Shown here one piece after another: positions 16,148 through 23,988 of a stretch of DNA of 46,747 nt; within the stretch, counting starts at the first letter, position 1, and every line of letters starts with the position of its first letter. The DNA comes from Thermoguttaceae bacterium. GTDB taxonomy: Bacteria; Planctomycetota; Planctomycetia; Pirellulales; Thermoguttaceae. The translations under genes and the position numbers were made by a program. The notes below the pieces were generated by a model. That model was not told where the DNA came from, ran no database searches, and saw only the letters and a list, made by a program, of their open reading frames with translations. The stretch is taken from contig JAFRFG010000043.1 in NCBI GenBank assembly GCA_017434455.1, positions 1-46,747 of the forward strand, given 5' to 3'.

Positions 16148-16171
16148 GTCTTTTACGACGGACGGTTTGCC

Positions 16172-19100
16172 TTACTCGTTTTCCACCTCGCGGATCCCCT
16201 CCACCAAGGTATCGATCGTCATCTTCAGCTCGTCGATCGAGTGAGCGCTGGTGAGGAAGAACCGGATACGAGCGGCTTTCTCCTCAACGGCCGGATGAAG
16301 AATCGGGTTGGCGTTGATACCGTGGTCAAAGAGATACTTCGAAATCTTAAGGCACTTCATCGAGTTGCCGATGATGATCGGGATCACCCCGGTTTCGGTC
16401 GCCAGTCCGGTATCCAAGCCGTTCTTCTGAGCGTACTCTTTGAAGAACCGGCCGTTTTGGCGAAGCTTCTCGCACCGCTGTGGTTCACGCTCCAGAAGTT
16501 TGAGCGCGGCCAGTGCCGCGGCGGCCACCGGCGGGGCCATCGCGGCGCTGAAGACAAACGCCGGGGTGGTATACTTCATATAGCCGATCATCTCTTTGCG
16601 GCCCGAGACGTAACCGCCGCAGGCGCCGAGGGTCTTGCTGAGGGTACACATCCAGATCTCGACGTCTTTGCGGTCGACATTGAAAAATTCGCCGATCCCG
16701 CGGCCGGTCTTCCCGAGAACACCGAGCGAATGGGCCTCGTCGATCATCATCATCGCCTTGTGCTTTTTCTTCAGCTCGATGAAGCGGGGCAGATCGGGGT
16801 AGTCTCCATCCATACTGTAGACCCCCTCGCAGACGATCAAGACTCGACGGTACCTGCTGCGATGCTTCGTCAGGATCTGATCGATCGCGTCACAGTCGTT
16901 GTGGGGGAAAGGACGGTGGCGGGCACCCGAGAGGATACTCCCCTGAACCAGGGAGTTGTGCGACAGGGCGTCGTGGAGAATCAAATCCTCGGGCCCCATG
17001 AAGTGGCCGATGGTGCTTTCGTTCGTCTGGTGTCCCGCCGTGAAGGTGAGGGTATCCTCGGTCCCCAAAAAGTGGGATATCTCGTTTTCGAGATCGACAT
17101 GGACCGGTTTGGTTCCCGAAACAATACGGCTGGCCGAGGCACTCGTCCCATAGCGGGCCGCGGCCTCCTGCGCCGCCTTGATGACGATCGGATCGCAGCT
17201 GGCGTTGATGTAGTTGTAGGTAGCGAAATTGAGGTACTTTTTCCCGTTGATGATCGTCACATCGTTCGTTTGGCCGGCGTGGACGTCGAAGAAGTGGTTC
17301 AGTTTGGTCGATTCGAGCAGTTCCATCCTCTTCTTGAAGGCGATGTACTCGGGGAACTGAGTGAAGTCGCAGGCGGAATCGTCCACTTTATAGGTCTTGT
17401 GCTCGTCGACCCGCGGACCGGTTCCAAGATACTTCTGAACCGCGGCGACCACCTCGCGGCCGGTATTGATATCGGGCAGAATCGATTCAGGGAACTGGCC
17501 GCCGAAATGATCTTCCAGCGAAGCTAAGATCTCCATTCTCTCCAAAGAATCGAGCCCCAGTTCGGTGATATCGGTATCGATCGTCAGATCTTGAGCCCGC
17601 TCTTTGGCCACCTTGCGGACCTCATCCAGCACAATCTTGGCTGTCTTGGTGAAGTCCATCGCGGCGATCTGCTGCGGGGTCAGCGTTTTGTCCAGGTCAT
17701 CCGGGACACTTCTGCCGACCGCGAAGATCTTCGTGAAATCGTCTTCGTCTTCCGTATCCGCGTCGTTGTCTTTGAGCAAAGCCGCGTTAGGATCGTACCC
17801 CATCGGGTTATCGGATTCGTTGTACGAACCGAGTCCCGGTCCCTTCGCGGGCCCCCTCTTCTCGCCCTCGGAAGAAAGGGACCAGCGGGCCTTTTCGGTC
17901 AGCGTCCCCCGGAGGAAATCGTCGCGGCAGGCGTGACGCTGGATCTTGCCGCTGGAGGTCTTCGGAATGGAACCGGCCTGAACCAGAACAATCGTGTCGA
18001 TCGGCACCTCATGCTCTAAGGCGATCGCCTTGCGGATATTGGCGAAGATTTCCGGGGCGTCGTATTCCTTAAAGCGCCGCTCCACCTCTTGGACCAGGAC
18101 GAGCTTCTCGTCCCTGTCATCGCCGAGCATAAAGGCGCCGCCGGCATTGGGACGCAGAAGCGGGTGGGCGTTCTGCGCCGTCATCTCAATATCTTGCGGA
18201 TAGAGATTGACACCGCGAAGAATGATGAGGTCCTTGATACGGCCGGTCACGTACAGCTCACCCGCGGAGATAAAACCAAGGTCGCCGGTGCGCATGAACG
18301 GACCTTCCTTGGTATCGGAGGTGAAGGCATGGAAGGTCGCCTCGGTCGCCTCGGGGTTCTTCCAATAGCCGGCCGCCACACTGGGGGACGATGTCCAAAT
18401 CTCACCGACACGGTTCTCGGGACAGACGTTGAGCGTCGCCGGATCGACGATTCGGACGATCTGATCCAAAATGACGCGCCCGCTGGAGACCAGCCGCTTC
18501 ACATGATCGGTCCCCGGGATAGCGTCGACGGCGTTATCGGTTGCCAGAGCGTCGGCGTCGACCGTCTTGATCACCGGGGGGAGACGTTTGACGCCGCCGG
18601 TGACGATCAAGGTCCCCTCGGCCAGCCCGAAACAGGGATAGAACGCCTCGTATCGGAAACCGGCCGGTTCAAATTTCTTCGCGAACTGCTCGAGCGTCTC
18701 TGCCTGGACCGGCTCGGCACCGTTGAACGCCACCTGCCACGACGATAGATCGAGCTGGGCGACCTGCTCATCACTAATCTTCTGGACACACATGTCGTAG
18801 GCGAAGTTCGGCCCACCGCTGGTAGTGGCGTGGTAGCGCGAAATCGCGTCGAGCCAGCGGAACGGCTTGAGCAGGAACGACAGCGGAGACATCAAGTAGT
18901 TCGTCCGCCCGCAATAGACCGGCTGAATCACCCCACCAATGAGCCCCATATCGTGGTAGCTCGGGAGCCAGAAAACCCCTAAGCTGCTGCGCGTGTGCTC
19001 GAACCCGGTCTGAATCAGCAGCGAGTTGTGGAGCATATTCCCGTGGGTGAGCATCACCCCCTTCGGTGTCCCCGTGGACCCGGAGGTGTACTGCAGGAAC

Positions 19101-19627
19101 GCCAACGACGAAAGGTCGACTTTCGGCTCGATCCAGTTGTTCTCGCTCCCTTCGGGGACCTGATTTGTACAAAGCCACGGGAGCATACGAAGATCGGGGG
19201 TCTCGTCGATCAGTTCCGTGACCCGCTGGTAGACATCGGTCGTCGTGAGCGCCAGGGCCGCCTCGCAGCTTTTGGCGACCGCCTGGATACGGTACATCGA
19301 GCGGTTACGCCGCGGGGGATAGATCGGAACCGCGGTAGCGCCGGCGTAAACACAGCCGTAGAACGCCGTAATATAATCGAGCCCCGGGGGGAAGAGGAGC
19401 AGAACCCGCTCGCCGGTAAGATTGCGCTGCTGAAGCCACGCGCCGATCGCGCGGCAGCGCCGATCCAGTTCGGCGTAGGTGAGGTGAATCTCTTGGGAGA
19501 CTCCGTCTTCGAGGTAAACAAACGCGTCGGAATCGGGCTGGACGCGGGCCCTAAACCGGACCATATCGACCAGACTCGACCAGTTGTAAGGATTAAACGT
19601 CGCGTTTGGAGCTTGGGAATGAGCCAT
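16172..19627 (-). CDS. fused acyl-AMP ligase / ACP / alpha-oxoamine synthase
   Basis: An 1151-residue, three-domain enzyme. Residues about 15-580 are a fatty acyl-AMP ligase with the ATP loop YTSGSTGTPKG (180-190). A carrier domain follows, with the phosphopantetheine site LGLDSLERME (S694). The C-terminal ~400 residues are a PLP-dependent alpha-oxoamine synthase of the serine palmitoyltransferase/KBL/BioF family with the PLP lysine in TLSKTLGA (K998). Inferred reaction: activate a fatty acid, load it on the built-in ACP, and condense it with an amino acid with loss of CO2. Serine would give 3-ketosphinganine, the first sphingolipid intermediate; another amino acid is possible. The ATG at 19627 is chosen over an upstream TTG. 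No ketoreductase or ceramide synthase gene is adjacent. Confidence 0.88.
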   Translation of the reverse strand: MAHSQAPNATFNPYNWSSLVDMVRFRARVQPDSDAFVYLEDGVSQEIHLTYAELDRRCRAIGAWLQQRNLTGERVLLLFPPGLDYITAFYGCVYAGATAVPIYPPRRNRSMYRIQAVAKSCEAALALTTTDVYQRVTELIDETPDLRMLPWLCTNQVPEGSENNWIEPKVDLSSLAFLQYTSGSTGTPKGVMLTHGNMLHNSLLIQTGFEHTRSSLGVFWLPSYHDMGLIGGVIQPVYCGRTNYLMSPLSFLLKPFRWLDAISRYHATTSGGPNFAYDMCVQKISDEQVAQLDLSSWQVAFNGAEPVQAETLEQFAKKFEPAGFRYEAFYPCFGLAEGTLIVTGGVKRLPPVIKTVDADALATDNAVDAIPGTDHVKRLVSSGRVILDQIVRIVDPATLNVCPENRVGEIWTSSPSVAAGYWKNPEATEATFHAFTSDTKEGPFMRTGDLGFISAGELYVTGRIKDLIILRGVNLYPQDIEMTAQNAHPLLRPNAGGAFMLGDDRDEKLVLVQEVERRFKEYDAPEIFANIRKAIALEHEVPIDTIVLVQAGSIPKTSSGKIQRHACRDDFLRGTLTEKARWSLSSEGEKRGPAKGPGLGSYNESDNPMGYDPNAALLKDNDADTEDEDDFTKIFAVGRSVPDDLDKTLTPQQIAAMDFTKTAKIVLDEVRKVAKERAQDLTIDTDITELGLDSLERMEILASLEDHFGGQFPESILPDINTGREVVAAVQKYLGTGPRVDEHKTYKVDDSACDFTQFPEYIAFKKRMELLESTKLNHFFDVHAGQTNDVTIINGKKYLNFATYNYINASCDPIVIKAAQEAAARYGTSASASRIVSGTKPVHVDLENEISHFLGTEDTLTFTAGHQTNESTIGHFMGPEDLILHDALSHNSLVQGSILSGARHRPFPHNDCDAIDQILTKHRSRYRRVLIVCEGVYSMDGDYPDLPRFIELKKKHKAMMMIDEAHSLGVLGKTGRGIGEFFNVDRKDVEIWMCTLSKTLGACGGYVSGRKEMIGYMKYTTPAFVFSAAMAPPVAAAALAALKLLEREPQRCEKLRQNGRFFKEYAQKNGLDTGLATETGVIPIIIGNSMKCLKISKYLFDHGINANPILHPAVEEKAARIRFFLTSAHSIDELKMTIDTLVEGIREVENE

Positions 19628-19871
19628 CTGTCTTACTGCTTCCCTCAATGTCTCGGATAAACTCCGGTCCCCCGCCCGCCCTGAATAACGGACAGGGGAC
19701 TAAAACATATCCATATTACACAATTTATCTAACCGTTAAAATATAACCCTCCGGTCAGACTCCGGGCACTTTTCCCCTTTATCGTTCATTTCCCTTGCCT
19801 ATGAATAGCAATACCCCTTCTGAATTACCTATTTTTTACCTAGACAACTGTTTTTTCCCTGATCAGCGCGG

Positions 19872-19897
19872 TTGACACCGATCTTTTAAGGTATAAT
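19872..19897 (+). promoter_or_regulatory. promoter-like hexamers with a short spacer
   Basis: TTGACA (19872-19877) and TATAAT (19892-19897) both match consensus perfectly, but only 14 bp separate them instead of 16-18. They lie about 100 bp before the zinc-ribbon gene. Apart from this, the 368-bp A/T-rich gap 19628-19995 shows only the leader of the minus-strand gene and no coding signal I would support. Confidence 0.4.
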
Positions 19898-19995
19898 GAA
19901 CAAAGATAGTAATTTACTAAAAGCTTGCCTTTTACACAAGATAGATAATCCGAGCGTTAAGTCCCCCGGAGAACGCCGGATGAAGGAAAGGATGA

Positions 19996-20682
19996 ATGAT
20001 GGTCATTCGAATCGTCTGCGCCGCCTGCGGCGCGAAGCTCGACGCGCCGGAGCGTTTGGCCGGCAAAAAGGGGAAATGCCCCAAGTGCGGCGATATCTTT
20101 CAGATTCCGACCCCGGAGGCCGCGAAACCGGTTCCGCCCAAACCGAAGAACAAACCGTCGGCGATTCAGTTCGATGACGCCCCGGCGCTGAATCCGACCG
20201 GCGGATTCCCGAAGAGAATTCACATAGACAATATCTACGTGATTCTCTCCTCGAACCGGGTGATTGCCTTCCTGAAGTACGGCGAGGGATGGCAGCTGAA
20301 TGTCGGGCACGGTTTCGCCAATGCCAAACAAGAAAACAGTATGCTTCCCGAGGTGGGGGACTATGTTCTGGTTGAGGGGAACGTTAAACAGACCGACAAC
20401 GGCCGACGGCTGGTGGGGATTCAGTTTTTTAAGATCGGCAAAGCCAGTGACCTGCAGTCCCTCACCCGCGACGAGGCGGAGATTCTCGAAAAACTCGTCG
20501 ATCGAACCACACTGACCGGGTCTCAGAAGAAACAGCTGCTGCTCTATATCCGTGAGCGTTTCTTCTCGTCGTTCACCGAGGACGCCCTCGACGTGATCGA
20601 GTACCTCACCGGTGAGGACTTTCACTCACAGCAGGTCGGTGACTGCCAGTGCGAGAATACCGTCGGGCTGCGCACGGAATGA
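19996..20682 (+). CDS. N-terminal zinc-ribbon protein of unknown function
   Basis: A 228-residue cytoplasmic protein. The first 40 residues are a Cys4 zinc ribbon (CAACGAKL ... GKCPKCGDIF) of a kind common in planctomycete proteins. A proline/lysine linker (about 43-60) leads to a mixed alpha/beta region. DNIYVILSSNRVIAFLKYG and a segment with YVLVEGNVKQ suggest beta strands; the C-terminus (about 145-200) is helical and charged. I do not recognise the globular part. The ATG follows AAGGAAAGG. It ends 19 bp from the convergent repeat-protein gene. Confidence 0.7.
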   Translation: MMVIRIVCAACGAKLDAPERLAGKKGKCPKCGDIFQIPTPEAAKPVPPKPKNKPSAIQFDDAPALNPTGGFPKRIHIDNIYVILSSNRVIAFLKYGEGWQLNVGHGFANAKQENSMLPEVGDYVLVEGNVKQTDNGRRLVGIQFFKIGKASDLQSLTRDEAEILEKLVDRTTLTGSQKKQLLLYIRERFFSSFTEDALDVIEYLTGEDFHSQQVGDCQCENTVGLRTE

Positions 20683-20701
20683 GACAACAGCAAAAAGCGC
20701 G

Positions 20702-22678
20702 CTAGTTCCCCGTAGGTATGTCTCCTGCGGGGTAATCGTCCGGCTGGATATTCTCGATCCCAAGACCGGTGTCGGGGAAAAGGATCTCGATGGCGTTTTG
20801 CGTAGGAATCAGCGAGGACGCCGGGGCTACGGGATCCTCTAAGACCGCCTCATGAACCTGCGGGTGGATCAGCGACTCGGACAGATAGGGGAGCTGTTCC
20901 AAAAACGCGCTGTCCGCGTTGACCGGGACCTTCTGGCCAATCTGCCGAACCGTACTCTTCGCGATCACGACCGCCAGTTCCCGACCGAAGAAGCGCAGGA
21001 TGGGGAGAACCACCACAATGGCGATCAAAACCCCGCCGACTACCGAAATTAATAGATCACTGGGGTGCCACCATGACTCTTTGTCGCGCGGCGGACGGGC
21101 CAAAGCCGATTTCGCCGGCCGAACGCCCAGCCACTCGGAAAGCTGCCGAACCTCGGAGATCGCCGTCGAACCGATCCGCTCGACCGCTTGGGTGATCACG
21201 TTCTCGCGCTCGGTCTGTTCCGGCGTACCGGTTCGCGCGAGACGCTCCTGCGGCGTACCGCTCGGTTCCACCTCGGGGAGCAGCTCCCAATAGTACTCGT
21301 CGCGGAACTCTTCCCGAATCTCACCGTTGCGCAGCGGGGAGCGGGGCCGCGCCCGGCGGCGCGGACGATTCTGCTGCTCACTGATACGCTTTTTCCATTC
21401 GGCCAGCGCCACGGAGTCGGCCTTCGGTGCCCGACTAACCAGCAAGGGGCGATCGTACATCTTGCACGGCGCGAACGCAGCGACGGTAAGCGGCGTGTCG
21501 TACATTTCCCGCACGGTGTACGGCGCGCTGCTTACCTCCAGCGGCCGATCGTACATTTCCGTGGGCATCGGTGGGGCGCCTGAGACGACCAACGGCCGGT
21601 CGTACATCACACTGGCTTTGTACGGAGCCGGCTCGACGATCAAGGGCCGGTCGTACATCGCCCGGAACCGATATGGGGCCGACTCGATTTCCAGAGGATG
21701 ATCGTACTGCCGCCGCGCGATGAAGGGGGCCGCGGGAACCGCCAGCGCAGCGCCGTACATCTCGGCGAAGCGGTAGGGACACCTTTCCACTTCCAGCGGC
21801 TGGTCGTACTGGTGCACCCTGGAGTACGGGGGCTCGCTTACGGTCAGCGGCTCGGCGTACATCCGGCGGATCGTGTACGGGGCCGGCTGCACTACCAGCG
21901 GGGCTTTGTGCATCACGGTCCGCCGGAAGGGGCAGCGCCGGACTTCCGCCGGGTGGTCGTACAGTACCGAGGTGACGAACGGTCCGCTTTCGATGTACAG
22001 CGGAGCACTGTACATCCGCGTCGGGGCGATCGGACTGGGTTCGGCGAAGCTCAGCGTCGGAATACCGACCGACGGCCGAGATAAAATCAAAAGGGTCTCG
22101 GCATAGAGCAGCGTCGTGCGGGTGACCGACTCGCGCTGGATTTCGATCGGCTTGGAGTACATCACCTTCGCGGCATAGGGACGCGGGGGGATGAGGATCG
22201 GCTCGGAACTGATCGATGTGGGGATCGGTTTATCGGCCGAGGCGATAGGTTCGGCGGGACGCCGGCCGGTGACAGGCGGGGAGTCGATCGACGAGGGATC
22301 GACCTCGTAGACGGTCATCGGTTTGGGAACAAACGAGCCGCGGGGAAGATTCAGCCGAGGAATCTTCGGAATGATCCGAGAAAACTCCGTGGGAAGCGAA
22401 TGGGGGGGCTGTCGAGAAGGCGATTCGTCTTCGGGAGAGGAATACCGCTGAGCGTGGTCAACCTCGTCCCAGATTCGCCGACAAGTTCGATCCGCCAGCC
22501 CCTCGGGGACAGGGGGGCAAGGGCCCGAGGGGACATCGTCCGGGGCGCCGGTTCGCTCCGGCCGGGGATCGTCGCCTTGAGGGGAATCGAGGGGATTATC
22601 CGGACGCAGACGCCCGGTGTTTTCGATCTGCTCGAAAACATCGTCGGGATGTCTCTTTTTTCCGGACCAAAAAACCAT
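20702..22678 (-). CDS. single-pass membrane protein with 17-residue repeats
   Basis: A 658-residue protein I cannot assign to a known family. Residues 1-165 are polar and proline-rich; they include EGLADRTCRRIWDEVD (59-74), which resembles a segment I associate with sigma-linked planctomycete membrane proteins. Residues about 173-420 hold some 15 copies of a 17-residue repeat, consensus MYDRPLxVexAPYxxRx; ten from 222 to 392 keep an exact period. A basic stretch (RPRRRARPRSPLR, 438-450) and a charged region precede one membrane helix (about 542-564). The last ~95 residues are acidic and should be outside the cytoplasm, so the repeats are predicted to be cytoplasmic. The ATG follows GGGGAG. 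Its upstream neighbour on the same strand is an ECF sigma factor, which suggests a role in regulating or sensing for that sigma. Confidence 0.75.
   Translation of the reverse strand: MVFWSGKKRHPDDVFEQIENTGRLRPDNPLDSPQGDDPRPERTGAPDDVPSGPCPPVPEGLADRTCRRIWDEVDHAQRYSSPEDESPSRQPPHSLPTEFSRIIPKIPRLNLPRGSFVPKPMTVYEVDPSSIDSPPVTGRRPAEPIASADKPIPTSISSEPILIPPRPYAAKVMYSKPIEIQRESVTRTTLLYAETLLILSRPSVGIPTLSFAEPSPIAPTRMYSAPLYIESGPFVTSVLYDHPAEVRRCPFRRTVMHKAPLVVQPAPYTIRRMYAEPLTVSEPPYSRVHQYDQPLEVERCPYRFAEMYGAALAVPAAPFIARRQYDHPLEIESAPYRFRAMYDRPLIVEPAPYKASVMYDRPLVVSGAPPMPTEMYDRPLEVSSAPYTVREMYDTPLTVAAFAPCKMYDRPLLVSRAPKADSVALAEWKKRISEQQNRPRRRARPRSPLRNGEIREEFRDEYYWELLPEVEPSGTPQERLARTGTPEQTERENVITQAVERIGSTAISEVRQLSEWLGVRPAKSALARPPRDKESWWHPSDLLISVVGGVLIAIVVVLPILRFFGRELAVVIAKSTVRQIGQKVPVNADSAFLEQLPYLSESLIHPQVHEAVLEDPVAPASSLIPTQNAIEILFPDTGLGIENIQPDDYPAGDIPTGN
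21419..22162 (-). repeat. 51-bp-period coding repeat array
   Basis: This part of the gene encodes about 15 repeats. Each starts with MY, QY, LY or MH, followed by D/A-x-P-L-x-V and, mid-repeat, AP-Y/F or CP-Y/F. Ten successive units are exactly 17 codons; the first few are 18-19 or 12 codons and the last is 15. DNA conservation is moderate, with many synonymous differences, so the array is old rather than freshly expanded. Confidence 0.85.
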
Positions 22679-22739
22679 TCCGCTCCCCGCTCGCGATTCT
22701 TAGCCGCGTTTTGCCGCGTACCTGTTACCCGCGGCCCAT

Positions 22740-22772
22740 CTAAAGCAAAACGGCTGCCGGTTCCGGCAGCCG
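22740..22772 (-). terminator. terminator-like hairpin in the repeat-gene leader
   Basis: A 9-bp stem (22751-22759 with 22764-22772) and a 4-nt loop are followed on the minus strand by TTTTGCTTT. It lies between the sigma gene and the repeat gene. It could end the sigma transcript. Because a candidate promoter lies upstream of it at 22811-22838, it could also act as an attenuator of the repeat gene. Confidence 0.65.
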
Positions 22773-22810
22773 AAGCGCTCATTTCTTTCTTTTCGTCAGC
22801 TCCCCGCTGT

Positions 22811-22838
22811 ATTATAGACTTTTCTATCGGGGTCACAA
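22811..22838 (-). promoter_or_regulatory. candidate promoter of the repeat gene
   Basis: Minus-strand TTGTGA (22838-22833), a 16-bp spacer and a perfect TATAAT (22816-22811). It would give a leader of about 126 nt containing the terminator-like hairpin and two copies of AGCGGGGAGC (22799-22808 and, near the ribosome site, 22682-22691). Confidence 0.45.
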
Positions 22839-22933
22839 AAGAGCAATTTTTTGTCTTTGAATAATCTGCTTTTCCCGAATCCCCCCCGCAGCCGTTAAAA
22901 CTGTCCCCGAGCCGTGTGGGTCTGTTGGGTCTG

Positions 22934-23548
22934 TCAGGCAAGGGCGCCCAGCGCCGAAGCCAGACGCTTCTTGGCGGCCATCAACCTGGTGGCGACCGTC
23001 TTCACCGGAACGGTAAGGGTTTCGGCGGCTTCGCGGTAGGTCATGCCGCGCATGCAGACCAAGTCGATGACCTGCCGCTGGACTTCGGGAAGACGGCCGA
23101 TCGCCTCACGCAGCTGAGCGATGGTGTCCCACAGCTCCACGGTCTGAGCCGGATCACGTTCATTTCCGCAGAGGATCGAGGCGAGCGAATCACCTTCGCT
23201 GTGCGAACCGCCGAAGGTTTCGTCCAAGCTGACGGCGTCGTGACGCTTGGCCTTGCGGCGATTGTCGATCGCCTGATTCGAGGCGATTCGGTAAAGCCAG
23301 GGGCGGAAGGCACGTCCGGCCTCGAACTGCGAGCACTTGCGGTGAACCTGGAGGAAGGTCGCCTGGAAGACGTCCTCGGCGGTCTGACGATTGCCGGTCA
23401 TGCGGAAGAGGTAGTTGAAGAGCTCTTTCTCATAACGATGAACCAGCGCTTCGAACAGCTCGCGGTTTCCGGTCAGACGGTACTCGTTGAGCAGATCCTC
23501 GTCACTCCAGCAAGCCAGATTGTTGGTCAGTTCGGTGCAATTCATCAT
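22934..23548 (-). CDS. ECF-type RNA polymerase sigma factor
   Basis: A 204-residue ECF (RpoE-like) sigma factor that directs RNA polymerase to stress or envelope promoters. Region 2 spans about 20-95 (YEKELFNYLFRMTGNRQTAEDVFQ is split across its helices, then FRPWLYRIASNQAIDNRR). Region 4 spans about 140-195 (LPEVQRQVIDL, YREAAETL, VATRLMAAKKRL). The ATG at 23548 is chosen because AAGGTG lies six bases before it; an in-frame GTG at 23557 lacks one. No canonical zinc-type anti-sigma gene is adjacent; the next gene downstream is the repeat membrane protein. The upstream region carries repeated TTTTACAAA boxes. Target genes are unknown. Confidence 0.93.
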   Translation of the reverse strand: MMNCTELTNNLACWSDEDLLNEYRLTGNRELFEALVHRYEKELFNYLFRMTGNRQTAEDVFQATFLQVHRKCSQFEAGRAFRPWLYRIASNQAIDNRRKAKRHDAVSLDETFGGSHSEGDSLASILCGNERDPAQTVELWDTIAQLREAIGRLPEVQRQVIDLVCMRGMTYREAAETLTVPVKTVATRLMAAKKRLASALGALA

Positions 23549-23699
23549 GATGTTCACCTTTAGTCCCTGAATGGCTGATTGTTTTTGCCCTTACGGGGGA
23601 TACTTTAAGCAAGAGGCGTGCCAAACCGTCCGGCGATTTCCGGAAAAAGTTCTGAGAAAGAGGGTAAAAGCACGTTTTTACGCTGGTTTTCCAGCGGTT

Positions 23700-23832
23700 T
23701 TTTACAAAAGATTTTTTTCTGGAGAGAATCGTCTTGGGACGGTTTGAAATTTTTACAATCTTTCCGACCGAGGCGCTTTGTAAAATTTTCAAAATCGGGG
23801 GCAATTTCTGAGATTTTCCCCGTTTTTACAAA
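23700..23832. repeat. TTTTACAAA boxes upstream of the sigma gene
   Basis: Within the A/T-rich 440-bp divergent gap 23549-23988, TTTTACAAA occurs at 23700-23708 and 23824-23832, inverted (TTTGTAAAA) at 23777-23785, and as TTTTACAAT at 23751-23759. They may be regulator sites for the sigma gene or the PEGA lipoprotein, or an effect of local A/T richness. I see no coding sequence in this gap. Confidence 0.4.
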
Positions 23833-23988
23833 GACATTTCCCCGTGCCGCTCGTAGCGGAAGCGAAATTTAGATAAAAAACAGAAAATATTCCTCTGGTC
23901 AAAGCTCCGGAAAAAGATTACAGTCCCCGCGCGAGCGCGCAGCAGGCGCTCTTTTGCTCCAAAAACCGTCTGTACTTACCACCCCCCT

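Noticed and set aside
19896..20177. A 93-codon frame overlapping the start of the zinc-ribbon gene
   Set aside because: It runs in another frame through the zinc-ribbon coding sequence, has no ribosome site and encodes a low-complexity basic tail.
21419..22162. 51-bp periodic DNA as a CRISPR array
   Set aside because: The period is exactly 17 codons, units are contiguous without unique spacers, and the frame is open throughout. It is a protein repeat, and no cas gene is present.
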